A stretch of DNA of 64,000 nucleotides from Tuctoria greenei. Its lineage: Eukaryota; Streptophyta; Magnoliopsida; Poales; Poaceae. Under the pieces are notes generated by a model. It had not been told where the DNA came from. It searched no databases and saw nothing but the letters and a program-made list of their open reading frames with translations. Both the position numbers and the translations under genes were made by a program. Of the stretch, positions 35,078 through 45,086 are shown one piece after another (position 1 is the first letter of the stretch; each line of letters begins with the position of its first letter). The DNA lies in contig JAYESD010000001.1 in NCBI GenBank assembly GCA_036927565.1, positions 278,391,560 to 278,455,559 of the forward strand, read 5' to 3'.

Positions 35078-35706
35078 CCCCTTCAACCTGTCAAATCGAC
35101 AAGACTTGAAGCCCAGACATACTCTACACATCCTAGAGCATTCAAGCAAGAGAGCTACCACTTTCACATCAATTTCACATCAATTGTACACCAAGAGATA
35201 GGCTAGAACTAGCTAGAGATAGTGCTTGGGTGCCTCCACTCTAGGTGATTGGAGTCTCTAGCATAGTGAGAGCCACAAGGGAGTGTCCCTTGGTGTGTGT
35301 AACTTCCGGAGCTTGCCAAGTGGTTTGTGGAAGCCCGGAGGATCCCAAAAGTGTACAAGGCTTGAGCTCCACCTTGCCGAGGTTGGCGAACGGAGAAGAA
35401 TAGTGAAGAAGCCCCTAGTCTCGGTGACTTGGGAGTGGCAAAACCCATCGGAGGGTGCCACAACGTGGACGTAGGAAGATCCTTGTGATCTTACCGAACC
35501 ACGGGATAAACTCCGTGTCCTTTGAGCGTTTGCATCCCTCTTCCTTTACTCTTATGCAATCTCCATTCCGCAACTCTAATTTATATTGATTGCATAGTTT
35601 AAATTGCATAGGGAATTGGGCTTTAGGTTGTTAATCTTAAATTGCTTTAAAATTTGAAAGAAAGCCCAATTCACCCCCCCCTCTTGGGCATTTCGATCCT
35701 TACAAT

Positions 35707-35718
35707 TGGTATCAGAGC
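35707..35718 (+). promoter_or_regulatory. primer binding site, young SIRE-type element
   Basis: TGGTATCAGAGC, an exact complement of the initiator tRNA-Met 3' end, two bases after the LTR. Confidence 0.95.
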
Positions 35719-35764
35719 CTTGTTGCTCATTAGATCATTCTAGCTTCACCGCTAGAGAGCTTAA

Positions 35765-37891
35765 ATGGCCAAGAATGGGGGTTCGGTTCCTATCTTCGAG
35801 GGCAAGAACTTTGCCTATTGGAAAGCACGTATGCGTGCCTACCTAGAGGCCATTGCTCCCGAAGTGTGGGAAGCGACCCATGCGGGATTTGGTGATCTTA
35901 ACTATGTTGGTGATCAAATTAAATGGGATGCTAAAGCTAGAAATGCCATTTATGAATGCATTAGTCAAGATGTATTTGCAAGAATAGCTAGTAAAGAAAA
36001 GGCTTGTGAAATTTGGGCATGCTTAATTGAAATTCATGAGGGTTCCTCTCGTGTTAAAGAACTCAAATATCACTTACTAAAATCCAAGTATGATGAATTC
36101 AAAATGCTTCCTCATGAGAATGTTAACCAAATGTTTTCACGCTTAAATGTTCTTATTGAGGAGATTAATGCTCTTGACATTGCATCTCTTGGCAAGGGAC
36201 TTATCAACCGAAAGATTCTCATGCTCCTTCCAAAGCCTAAGTACAACATCATCAACTCCATGCTCCAAAAGGAATCACTTGACAACATTGAAGTTTCGGA
36301 GCTCATTGGAGAAATACACGCTCATGAGATGAGCGTACTTGGAATGATGGAGGAGTCATCATCAAAAACTATTGCTCTCAAGGCTTCAACCAAGAAGACA
36401 ACTCCCAAGAAAAAGAAAGTGGTTGAGCCTAGCTCAAGCGAAGAAGAGCAAGCAACAAGCGAAGATGACGATGATGAGCTTGCATTGATGATGAGAAAAT
36501 TCTCACGTCTAAACTCCAAAATCGCAAAGAAGGGATACTCCTTTGATCCAAAGAAGAAAGCCTTCCTCCCAAGAAAAGATGAAAATAAAACATGCTACAA
36601 TTGTGGTGATCAAGGCCACATATCATATGATTGTCCAAGACCCGACAAGAGGAAGGACAACCACAAAGGAAAGTATAGAAAGCTAGAAGAAAGTGATGAA
36701 GATGAAGAAGAGGTCAAACCCAAGCGCGCCTTTGGAAAGAAGAAATTTGACAAGGGCAAGAAAACCAAGCTCTTTCCAAAGAAGAGAAGAGGGCCTCAAA
36801 AAGTCTTCATGTGCGAGGCAAATGAGTGGATCACGGATGAAGAGTCAAGCGATGAAGAGAGTGAAGATGAAGAAAACTTGGCGGGCCTTGCCGTCGTCAA
36901 CAAAGACAACTCACCTCTTCATCCACCTCCTATGTGCCTCATGGCTAAAGGTAACTCTAAGGTATGTGATGATTCTAGCGATGATGATAATGAGCTCTCC
37001 CCCGATGAACTAGCATCAATGATTAATGAATATCATGTCATCATAAAAAGGGAAAAGAGCAAGGTCAAAGCACTTGAACAAGCTTGTGCTAAACTTGAGA
37101 GTGCGAAGCTCGATTTGCATGACAAGTATGTAACCATACTTAAAGAGCATGACACGCTCAAAACACATGTCAAGCAAATCGAAAAGGAAAATGCTCAAAT
37201 CAAGCTTGATCATCATGAGCTTGACTTAGCAAACCAAGCACTCTTGGGAAAGCACAATGACTTGGTTCAAAAACATGAAGTGCTTAACCTTGCTTATGAG
37301 AAAATTGAACTAAAAATGAAAAACATGAAAAAGGAAACCCTTGATGGCAAAGTATCAACTATTTCACATGCCACTAACACTTTGGATAAGTCTTTGCCTT
37401 TGAAAGCAAGCCTTAGGGAGAAGGAATTGATGGACGAAATTGAAAGTCTCCGCACTAGTGTGGTGAGACTTTCCAAGGGAGAGGACAAGCACAAGGAAAT
37501 CCTCTACCAACAAGCCAAAGGCTTCAACAAGAGAGGACTTGGCTCCTTCCCGGTGCTCAACAAAGGAAAGGTGCCCTCACCGGAGCTTAGGACGAGCTTC
37601 ATCAAAGAAGTTGGATCCTATTGCCAACATTGTGAGGTCACCGGACACCACACGAGGGAGTGTCCTCTTCCCAACCGTCCTTCTCCCAAATTGCCTCCTA
37701 ACTACAAATCTACTTTCCATGATTATCACTATCTCTTAAGCAAAGTAGGTGGCAAGGTGAAGGCAAGGTTCATCGGCAAAGATATTAAGGGCATGAAGGG
37801 GAAGCTTCCCAAGCAACTTTGGGTCCCAAAATCACTTGTATCACACATACAAGGACCTAAGTTAGCTTGGGTGCCTAAACTCAAAAACTAA
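35765..37891 (+). CDS. gag: gag polyprotein of SIRE-type Copia element
   Basis: 708 residues, intact. The N-terminal UBN2-type gag domain (about 1-190, with FEGKNFAYWKARMRAYLE) is followed by a basic and acidic linker. A first CCHC knuckle is at C277 (CYNCGDQGHISYDCP). A Glu/Asp/Lys-rich region (about 300-420) and a long coiled coil (about 420-580) follow, then a second zinc knuckle at C620 (CQHCEVTGHHTREC) and a basic tail. It would form the virus-like particle and bind element RNA in the cytoplasm. ATG 35765 is the first start after the primer site. The stop at 37889-37891 lies in a different frame from pol. Confidence 0.95.
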   Translation: MAKNGGSVPIFEGKNFAYWKARMRAYLEAIAPEVWEATHAGFGDLNYVGDQIKWDAKARNAIYECISQDVFARIASKEKACEIWACLIEIHEGSSRVKELKYHLLKSKYDEFKMLPHENVNQMFSRLNVLIEEINALDIASLGKGLINRKILMLLPKPKYNIINSMLQKESLDNIEVSELIGEIHAHEMSVLGMMEESSSKTIALKASTKKTTPKKKKVVEPSSSEEEQATSEDDDDELALMMRKFSRLNSKIAKKGYSFDPKKKAFLPRKDENKTCYNCGDQGHISYDCPRPDKRKDNHKGKYRKLEESDEDEEEVKPKRAFGKKKFDKGKKTKLFPKKRRGPQKVFMCEANEWITDEESSDEESEDEENLAGLAVVNKDNSPLHPPPMCLMAKGNSKVCDDSSDDDNELSPDELASMINEYHVIIKREKSKVKALEQACAKLESAKLDLHDKYVTILKEHDTLKTHVKQIEKENAQIKLDHHELDLANQALLGKHNDLVQKHEVLNLAYEKIELKMKNMKKETLDGKVSTISHATNTLDKSLPLKASLREKELMDEIESLRTSVVRLSKGEDKHKEILYQQAKGFNKRGLGSFPVLNKGKVPSPELRTSFIKEVGSYCQHCEVTGHHTRECPLPNRPSPKLPPNYKSTFHDYHYLLSKVGGKVKARFIGKDIKGMKGKLPKQLWVPKSLVSHIQGPKLAWVPKLKN

Positions 37892-37905
37892 CTTCATGTG
37901 TGTAG

Positions 37906-40900
37906 GTGAACTACAAAGCCGGAGGAAAACATTGGGTACTCGATAGCGGGTGCACTCAACATATGACCGGCAATGATGGTATGTTCACTACCATAGAGAA
38001 CCCCGATAATCATGAACAAGTCACCTTTGGTGACAACTCAAAGGGGAAGGTAATTGGTCTAGGTAAAATTGCTATTTCGCATGATTTGTCCATTTCTAAT
38101 GTACTATATGTTAAGTCACTTAGTTTCAATTTACTTTCCATTGCACAACTATGTGATCTTGGACTAACGTGCACCTTTGACAAGAATGGTGTTGTAGTAA
38201 CTAGTGAATCAAGCAAAGAACTAATCTTCAAAGGATTTCGGCATGGACATCTTTACTTGGTGGACTTCTCCAACAAGAATGCTAGCTTGACCACTTGTCT
38301 TTTCACTAAGACAAGTTTGGGTTGGCTATGGCATCGACGCATTGCTCACATTGGGATGAGCAAGCTTAAGAAGTCGTTCAAGCTTGGGATGGTGACCGGC
38401 GTGAAGGATGTCACGTTTGAAAAGAACAAGCTTTGTAGTGCTTGTCAAGCCGGGAAGCAAGTAGCTTCACACCACCCAATGAAGACAATGGTGTCAACCT
38501 CCAAGCCGCTTGAACTACTCCACATGGACCTCTTCGGGCCATCCACATATCAAAGTCTTGGTGGTAACTTCTATTGTCTTGTTATCGTTGATGATTATTC
38601 TCGATATGCTTGGACTTTATTTTTAGGTGACAAGGGTGAAACTCCGGAAGTTTTCAAGACTTTTGCCAAACGTGCTCAAAGGGAATTTCAACTTCCCATC
38701 ATCAAAGTCCGGAGTGACAACGGCACCGAGTTCAAGAACTACAACATAGGGGAGTGGTGTGATCGTGAAGGAGTGAAGCATGAGTTTTCGGCCACATACA
38801 CCCCCCAACAAAACGGTGTCGTTGAAAGGAAGAACAAGACCCTTATCACCCTTGCAAGAGCAATGCTTGATGACTATGGCACGTCGGAGAAGTTTTGGGC
38901 CGAAGCAATCAACACGGCGTGCCATGCCGCAAATAGGGTCTATCTTCACCGACTACTCCAAAAGACCCCATATGAGCTCCTCATTGGGAGAAAGCCCAAC
39001 ATCTCCTACTTTAGAGTCTTTGGGTGCAAATGCTACATCTACCGCAAGAAAAGGCTCGGTAAGTTTGAAAGAAGATGTGATGTTGGTATTTTTCTTGGTT
39101 ATGCATCAAACTCAAAAGCATATCGAGTATTCAACCAAACCTCCGGTCTAGTTGAAGAAAGTTGTGATGTTGAGTTTGATGAGACTAATGGCTCCCAAGA
39201 GGAGAGTTTTGGTCATGATGAAATAGATGATGAGCCTCTACGAGAAGCCATGAAAAACATGACCATTGGAGACATCAAGCCGGAAGTTGAAGAGGGCCAT
39301 GATCAAGGGGGAGCATCAAGTTCCAACATCAACACCTCCATGATGCCTCAAGTTGATGAAGAAGAAGAAGAAAAAGATGATCCATTGCCAATGCAAGATT
39401 CACAAGCCACACAACACCAACGACAAGAAGAAGTCCATGATCAAGTCCAACCACAAGAGGAACAACAAGCTTCACCACCGCCAAGTGACTCACAACCTCT
39501 TATGAGGCATGGACGCATCTCCAAGGCGCATCCAATGGACCAAATCATTGGAAGTCCTTCACGGGGAGTAAGTACTCGTTCACGTCATGTTGCATCTTTT
39601 TGTGAGCACTACTCTTTTGTGTCGTGTGTAGAACCCAAAAGCATTGAGGAAGCTCTCCAAGACTCAAATTGGGTGATGGCTATGCAAGAGGAACTCAACA
39701 ACTTCACCCGCAATGAAGTTTGGGTGTTGGAGGAGAGACCCAAGGACAAGAATGTGATTGGAACCAAGTGGGTCTACCGCAACAAGCAAGATGAGAATGG
39801 CGTGGTGGTCCGCAACAAAGCTAGGCTTGTGGCGAAGGGATTTGCTCAAGTTGAAGGTTTGGATTTTGGGGAGACATTCGCCCCGGTAGCACGGTTAGAA
39901 GCTATCCGCATACTCCTTGCTTTTGCTTCTCATCATAATATCATGCTTTATCAAATGGATGTTAAAAGTGCATTTCTCAATGGCTATATTAATGAACTTG
40001 TGTTTGTTGAGCAACCTCCCGGGTTTGAGGACCCAAGAAACCCTAACCATGTCTATAGGCTAAACAAAGCACTCTATGGACTCAAGCAAGCTCCAAGGGC
40101 ATGGTACGAGCGCTTAAGGGACTTCCTCGTCATGCAAGGTTTCAAGATTGGGAGGGTGGACACTACACTCTTCACCAAGGACATCGACGGAGACTTATTT
40201 CTTTGTCAAATTTATGTCGATGATATTATTTTTGGCTCAACTAACAAAGCTCTTAGCCATGAGTTTGGCAAAATGATGTCTAGGGAATTCGAGATGTCGA
40301 TGATTGGAGAGCTCAACTTCTTCCTAGGATTTCAAATCAAGCAACTTCAAGAGGGGACCTTCATCCATCAAGAGAAGTACACTAAGGACCTCTTGAAGAA
40401 ATTTGAGATGGGAGATTGTAGCTCAAGAAGCACTCCAATGGCGACAAATTGTCATCTCGACGCGGACATGGACGGTAAATCTATTGATCAATCTCATTAC
40501 CGTTCCATGATTGGTTCATTGCTATATCTTACCGCATCTAGGCCCGATATTATGTTTAGTGTGTGCTTGTGTGCTCGCTTTCAAGCGGCACCTAAAGAAT
40601 CGCACAAGAAGGCGGTCTTTAGGATACTTCGGTATCTCAAGCATACCCCAAGTGTAGGTTTGTGGTACCCCAAGAACGCTAGTTTTCATCTCTTAGGTTA
40701 CTCGGATTCGGACTTTGCCGGATGCCGTGTAGACCGCAAGAGTACCTCCGGGGGTTGCCACTTACTTGGGCGTTCCCTAGTCTCTTGGTCGAGCAAGAAG
40801 CAAAATTCCGTGGCTTTGTCCACCGCGGAGGCGGAGTATATAGCGGCCGGTGCATGTTGTGCCCAAATCCTATATATGAAGCAAACCCTCTTGGACTTTG

Positions 40901-41166
40901 GAATTAAGTTTGGTTGTGTGCCTCTCCTTTGTGACAATGAAAGTGCGGTTAAGATAGCTAGAAACCCCGTTCAACACTCCCGCACTAAGCACATTGATAT
41001 TCGCCATCACTTCTTGCGTGATCATGAGGCTAAAGGAGACATCTCTTTGCAAGGTGTTAGATCCGAAGAACAATTGGCGGATATCTTCACAAAACCACTT
41101 GATGAGAAAACCTTTTCTAGACTTAGAAGTGAATTAAATGTGCTAGATGCATCTAACGTCATGTAA
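37906..41166 (+). CDS. pol: pol polyprotein of SIRE-type Copia element
   Basis: 1,086 codons open after a TAG at 37903-37905. Order: protease (D13 of VLDSG), GAG-pre-integrase with an HHCC zinc finger (about 138-190), and integrase with D208, D271 and E307, the exact D,D-35-E spacing. A variable linker (about 420-560), reverse transcriptase (about 590-830, catalytic YVDD 770-773, YGLKQAPRAWYE) and RNase H (about 925-1065, SDSDFAG, STAEAEYIA, TKHIDIRHHFL) follow. All key residues seen are present. The first codon in frame is GTG, with no ATG before residue 21, so translation likely needs a frameshift or splice from gag (frame 2 to frame 1). The enzymes copy and insert the element. Confidence 0.96.
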   Translation: MNYKAGGKHWVLDSGCTQHMTGNDGMFTTIENPDNHEQVTFGDNSKGKVIGLGKIAISHDLSISNVLYVKSLSFNLLSIAQLCDLGLTCTFDKNGVVVTSESSKELIFKGFRHGHLYLVDFSNKNASLTTCLFTKTSLGWLWHRRIAHIGMSKLKKSFKLGMVTGVKDVTFEKNKLCSACQAGKQVASHHPMKTMVSTSKPLELLHMDLFGPSTYQSLGGNFYCLVIVDDYSRYAWTLFLGDKGETPEVFKTFAKRAQREFQLPIIKVRSDNGTEFKNYNIGEWCDREGVKHEFSATYTPQQNGVVERKNKTLITLARAMLDDYGTSEKFWAEAINTACHAANRVYLHRLLQKTPYELLIGRKPNISYFRVFGCKCYIYRKKRLGKFERRCDVGIFLGYASNSKAYRVFNQTSGLVEESCDVEFDETNGSQEESFGHDEIDDEPLREAMKNMTIGDIKPEVEEGHDQGGASSSNINTSMMPQVDEEEEEKDDPLPMQDSQATQHQRQEEVHDQVQPQEEQQASPPPSDSQPLMRHGRISKAHPMDQIIGSPSRGVSTRSRHVASFCEHYSFVSCVEPKSIEEALQDSNWVMAMQEELNNFTRNEVWVLEERPKDKNVIGTKWVYRNKQDENGVVVRNKARLVAKGFAQVEGLDFGETFAPVARLEAIRILLAFASHHNIMLYQMDVKSAFLNGYINELVFVEQPPGFEDPRNPNHVYRLNKALYGLKQAPRAWYERLRDFLVMQGFKIGRVDTTLFTKDIDGDLFLCQIYVDDIIFGSTNKALSHEFGKMMSREFEMSMIGELNFFLGFQIKQLQEGTFIHQEKYTKDLLKKFEMGDCSSRSTPMATNCHLDADMDGKSIDQSHYRSMIGSLLYLTASRPDIMFSVCLCARFQAAPKESHKKAVFRILRYLKHTPSVGLWYPKNASFHLLGYSDSDFAGCRVDRKSTSGGCHLLGRSLVSWSSKKQNSVALSTAEAEYIAAGACCAQILYMKQTLLDFGIKFGCVPLLCDNESAVKIARNPVQHSRTKHIDIRHHFLRDHEAKGDISLQGVRSEEQLADIFTKPLDEKTFSRLRSELNVLDASNVM

Positions 41167-41699
41167 GTTGCCATGTTCATGTAAGGATGCATATCATATA
41201 GGTCTTGTCTAACTCCCAAAGGATAGGGGTAAGCTAGAAATAGTTTTCCCTGAGGAAGCCTTTGGAAGGTTTAAACTTGGCAAGATAGATTTATTTTATG
41301 CCTTGCATGATCCCTGCCATATAAACTTGCACTCATTTAATGTCTTGCACTATAATTTGTTTGGCATTGCATAAGGTAGAATTGTCACAAAGGGGAACCC
41401 ACATCATGAGAAGGAGACTTGTTTGAAATGCAATATCTCAACTCATATGATGTGGAAAGAGCAAAATTCTAAAGGAACACGCTTTAATGAGATAGAAGTT
41501 TTCATACTCTACCTCACAAAGCATGGGCCTTACATTTTATTTGGATATTTTTCCTCTATTTTTCTCGGTGTTCCATTTGCATTAAGGCCTAGCCAAGCTA
41601 TTGGCATATTAGCTTCTTGAGGGGTAAGGGGTTGCCCAAAAAGTCCTAAGACATGTGTTTCTCTTTGATTGGTTGTTTGGTCAAAGGACATATATGGGA
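41167..41699 (+). other. spacer after pol
   Basis: About 530 bp without coding potential, moderately AT-rich. It contains no motif I can name and leads into the palindrome array. Confidence 0.6.
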
Positions 41700-41715
41700 T
41701 GTTTTCGTTCTGTTG

Positions 41716-42066
41716 TCATCGGATTATCCGATGCCCCCGTCAATCCCTCATCGGTCAAATAGGTGTTCAATCTTCAAAGCCAAATTCTATCTGAATTCAT
41801 AATGATCCGACGAGTTCATTCCGAAAAACATCGGTCCATCCGATGTTCTCTCTTCTGGAGCTGTGATCTATTCATCCGATGTCTACCTCCCTCCAACGTC
41901 GGATCATCCGGTGTCAATATCACTCGGTTGAACACCCTTACTGTGCTATTCGACCGATGTTCAAAACCCTAATCATCGGTTCATCCGATGTCAACAGCAT
42001 TTCTTGAATATCCTTTCTGTGGGTATTGACCGATGCTCAATTCTCATATCATCGGTCCATCCGGTG
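41716..42066. repeat. second palindromic CATCGG..CATCCGATG array, internal
   Basis: Copies lie at 41716-41733, 41828-41845, 41896-41913, 41973-41990 and 42050-42066, with half sites between (41750, 41871, 41952 and about 42029). The motif, spacing (about 75-110 bp) and half-site mix match the LTR U3 array at 34641-35013. The sequence between the motifs is not the same. Confidence 0.85.
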
Positions 42067-42565
42067 TTTAAAAACGGCTAGGGTTTGGGCCCCACTATTT
42101 AAACACCCGCGCCGCCGCCGCTTTCTCCCTCCCCGCGCCTCGCGTCCTCGTGCTCTCGCCGCCGCCGATAACGCCCTAATCGCCGCCGCCGACCACCGTC
42201 CACCGCGCCGCCGCCTCTCCCGCACACCGCGCCACCTCCGCCCGCAGCCGCCGCCGCCGCCCTAGGCGCCGCCGCCGCTGTGCTCCTCCCGCGCACCGCG
42301 CCACCTTCGCCGGCAGCCGCAGCCGCAGCCGCCGCCGCCCTAGGCGCCGCCGCCGCCGTGCTCCACCCGCGCCCAAACGCCACCACCGCCACCGCACCTC
42401 TCCCTCCGTCGAAGCAACGCCATCTCCGGTCACCTCCTCGCTAGGGTTTCTCGGCCCGGTTGATCATCGTCGCTAAGGTGAGCCCCGTGCCATGCGACAT
42501 ATCTCATTTGCTTCTCTCGTCGTTCTTTCGTCATCGTCGCCTAACCCTAGCTCTCCGTCGACTAG
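42067..42565 (+). promoter_or_regulatory. promoter-like module and leader intron before third ORF
   Basis: After the palindrome array come GGCTAGGGTTTGGGCCCC (telo-box and GGGCCC words), a TATA-like TATTTAAA at 42096-42103 and a CpG-rich, CCG-repeat leader (42104-42470). A candidate intron runs from GTGAGC at 42478 to AG at 42565 (88 bp). It has CTAAC at 42541-42545 as branch-site candidate and a pyrimidine-rich second half. The AG abuts the ATG at 42566. It looks like a grass gene promoter and 5' UTR. Use is inferred from sequence only. Confidence 0.55.
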
Positions 42566-44737
42566 ATGGGTCGCGACAGGAAGAACAAAGGAAAGGCCAT
42601 TGTGGAGCCCGCCGCGAAGAAGAAAAAGCTATCCAAGGACGAGAAGAAGGCCTTGATGGCCGCTCGCGCCGCCGAGGAGCGTGAGCACGGCCGTGGGGGT
42701 TCCTTGAGGATCCGCGAGGCCCGACCGAGGCCGCCTCCCGTGGTCGACGACTCCGACGTCGAAGAGGAGCCGGTCGCGCCCCTCGTCCGCCGGCGCTCAG
42801 CCCGGACACGTGGGGGTCACGTCGAGGCTGCTCCTCGTCCAAGACCGACGGCTGCCAACCGTCGTGAGGACAGGGAGGTTGAGAGGGACATCCATGAGGA
42901 GGACACGACCGTCCTGGTCCGTGAAGGAGTCCGTCTTGTGGATTACAGAAAGATGAAGGCGAAGCAACTACGGAAGCTCAGATGGAGTGTACTGCTTGAG
43001 GAATGGTACCCACAGCCCCGAGAGCTTCTTGTGGATAGTCGGTTCTGGACGGTCACGCAGGCGTCTCTCTACGAGACTTACAGACGCCGTGGCCACAAGC
43101 TCTTTCAGCACAACCACTTGGACTGGAGGCAGCTTGCAGTGGCCGCGGAGACTGATGTCCGCCCCTTCTTTGAGAGATACAGAGGGTTGGTGGATCTACT
43201 GGACTATGAGAGGAGTGCCTATGTGGAAGAATGGGTCCGTGTCTTCTACGCGACCCTGTACATCTCGGAAGGCAGGCGGTCCATTGCTTTCATGTTCAAT
43301 GGCCAGTACTACCACCTCACGAGGCAGACCTTGGGGCACATTCTTGGTTTGGAGCTGCACGACACCAGCATACATGAGAAGGTCTATGGGCAGGCAGATC
43401 CACCGAGGAGGCCACTTACTGGAGGGGTAGCTCCACAGCTAGACGAGATCCGCTCCCTGTTTGGCTCCTCCTTCTCTCCGGACCAGCCGAGAGTCCCAGC
43501 CCTCCTGACTCCAGCTGCGCGCATTGTGCACCTCGCCTTGCGCCGCACGCTCCTGCCGAGGTCAGGGTACTTGGAGGGGTTCACGAGTCTCCAGCAGACC
43601 CTCTTGTTCTACATAATGAACGGGATGGATTTCGATATCATTGACATACTTCTCTGCGAGATGGAGGACGTAATCACTGATGGGGTTGGGATGATGAGAC
43701 AGATGGTCTATGGGCACTGGATCAGTTTTATTTGCTCTATGGTAGTGCCAGAGGGGCACTCAGCACAGGCCCGGCTTGCAGACGAGAGCGTGACCCGCTT
43801 CGGTCACTACCGTGCGTCCGCTCCTGGAGACCGCCGTCTTGGCCGTCCAGTTGAGCGCCAGGTCCGGGCCCGCTTGACTGAGGAAGACTGGTCCGACCTA
43901 GAGCGGGAGGACGAGAGACTTGCTGAGGCTGAGGCTCAGGGGGAGGACCTGCAGCATATCTGGTCTGAGAGCGACACCGACGACAGTGTCGAGGAGTACT
44001 TCCCTCCCCCTCCACCTTCACCGAGGCCGCACGACGCCGAGGCAGGAGGATCAGCTGCTCCGCCACCGACACCACCTCCTGTGTCCGAGGCGCAGGTGAC
44101 GCAGCCGTCTGAGCTGACGTCGCTTCTCCAGCAGATGATCGAGCAGCAGCGCCAGGACAGGCTCGCTGCTGAGCAGGCCAGGGCAGAGCAGGCTGCTCAC
44201 TTGGCACAGCTGCAGAGGCAGCAGCAGGAGCTCCAGCTTGAGATCGCCCGTCAGAGGCGAGAGGATACGGACAGGTTCACCAACCTGGTAGATCAGATGC
44301 ACCGCCGTACCCTCGACCAGCAGCAGCAGACCCAGCAGGCCATGATGGGGATCCTAGGGTTGATCACCAACCTATACACTCAGACCGGGATCGCCCTTCC
44401 TTCACAGCAGCCTGGACTGGGGCTGGCTCCAGGTGACGCTCAGGTGCCTACTACTCCTATCCCTTCGATCAGTATGTCACCTCTTCTGGCACCTAGCGCA
44501 CCAATTCACTCACCACTGCCGGCGACGACCTTGTTCCAGCAGACACCGGCGTCCGTGGTGAGCGCTCCACTTCCTCCAGCTCCTCCAGCACCTTCGGTCC
44601 CTGCTTCCACTCCTTCAGCACCGGCAGCGGACCCTCCAGTTTCCACCGCTCCGGCAGCCCCTTCGACCGGCGACTCCAGCTCCGACGACTGCGACGGTGC
44701 CCAGTTCGTCCTCGCGCCTAGCTCTCAGGGTCAGTAG
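42566..44737 (+). CDS. third ORF of SIRE-type element (env position), unknown function
   Basis: 723 residues, intact, same strand as pol. Residues 1-40 are Lys-rich (MGRDRKNKGKAIVEPAAKKK), a possible nuclear signal. Residues 40-110 are Arg/Pro-rich. A globular domain spans about 115-400 (SAYVEEWVRVFYATLYI, YYHLTRQTLGHILGL). From memory this recalls the 'putative plant transposon protein' domain found in Athila ORF1-like proteins, but I am unsure. Residues 510-610 are Gln/Glu-rich and form a predicted coiled coil (LAQLQRQQQELQLEIARQRR). The rest is Pro/Ser/Ala-rich. I see no signal peptide or membrane segment, so it does not look like an envelope protein despite its position. Codon use is GC-rich, unlike gag and pol. 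Confidence 0.8.
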   Translation: MGRDRKNKGKAIVEPAAKKKKLSKDEKKALMAARAAEEREHGRGGSLRIREARPRPPPVVDDSDVEEEPVAPLVRRRSARTRGGHVEAAPRPRPTAANRREDREVERDIHEEDTTVLVREGVRLVDYRKMKAKQLRKLRWSVLLEEWYPQPRELLVDSRFWTVTQASLYETYRRRGHKLFQHNHLDWRQLAVAAETDVRPFFERYRGLVDLLDYERSAYVEEWVRVFYATLYISEGRRSIAFMFNGQYYHLTRQTLGHILGLELHDTSIHEKVYGQADPPRRPLTGGVAPQLDEIRSLFGSSFSPDQPRVPALLTPAARIVHLALRRTLLPRSGYLEGFTSLQQTLLFYIMNGMDFDIIDILLCEMEDVITDGVGMMRQMVYGHWISFICSMVVPEGHSAQARLADESVTRFGHYRASAPGDRRLGRPVERQVRARLTEEDWSDLEREDERLAEAEAQGEDLQHIWSESDTDDSVEEYFPPPPPSPRPHDAEAGGSAAPPPTPPPVSEAQVTQPSELTSLLQQMIEQQRQDRLAAEQARAEQAAHLAQLQRQQQELQLEIARQRREDTDRFTNLVDQMHRRTLDQQQQTQQAMMGILGLITNLYTQTGIALPSQQPGLGLAPGDAQVPTTPIPSISMSPLLAPSAPIHSPLPATTLFQQTPASVVSAPLPPAPPAPSVPASTPSAPAADPPVSTAPAAPSTGDSSSDDCDGAQFVLAPSSQGQ

Positions 44738-45072
44738 GCGTTCTGATCCCTTTTTGGTGTCTTGATGCCAAAGGGGGAGAAGGTGTAGGAGAGTCAGGGG
44801 GTGTAGTAGTTTCAGGGGGAGTGTGAGTGCGTGATTGCGTGGTTATCCTTTGTATCTTTGTTTTCATGCTTTGTATTCATACTCTTTTGTAATTTTAATT
44901 AAGCACTCTTACACTTGTCTCATTTGCTTATGATTTTAATCGATTGAGTTCTTTCGCCCACAAATCTTTTATGCGCTTTACAAGCTTAATGTATTCATTG
45001 CATATATTCTTGAGTATTTTCATCAAATTCATTATCATTGCGCTTTTAAATATTGTGTTGTCATCAATCACC
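44738..45072 (+). other. 3' untranslated part with extra purine tracts
   Basis: Contains CCAAAGGGGGAGAAGG at about 44767-44782 and two more runs with GGGGG (near 44800 and 44815), ahead of the true tract at 45073-45085. It is otherwise AT-rich and non-coding. Confidence 0.6.
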
Positions 45073-45085
45073 AAAAAGGGGGAGA
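45073..45085 (+). promoter_or_regulatory. polypurine tract, young SIRE-type element
   Basis: AAAAAGGGGGAGA ends one base before the 3' LTR. This is the standard plus-strand primer position. Confidence 0.92.
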
Positions 45086-45086
45086 T

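Larger units (their letters stand above)
34329..35704 (+). repeat. 5' LTR of young SIRE-type element
   Basis: Starts TGAAAGCATCTAGG and ends GATCCTTACA. A TATA-like TATTTATA lies at 35070-35077. Upstream, at about 34641-35013, is an array of palindromic CCGGATCATCCGATG words. The short open frames in it also occur unchanged in the 3' LTR and are not genes. Confidence 0.96.

Noticed and set aside
34535..35609. Short frames repeated exactly at 45293-46367
   Set aside because: They are duplicates because both copies are LTRs of one element, not a gene family.
42099..42433. Ala/Arg-rich minus-strand frames before the third ORF
   Set aside because: They are the reverse reading of CCG-repeat leader DNA, with no domain.
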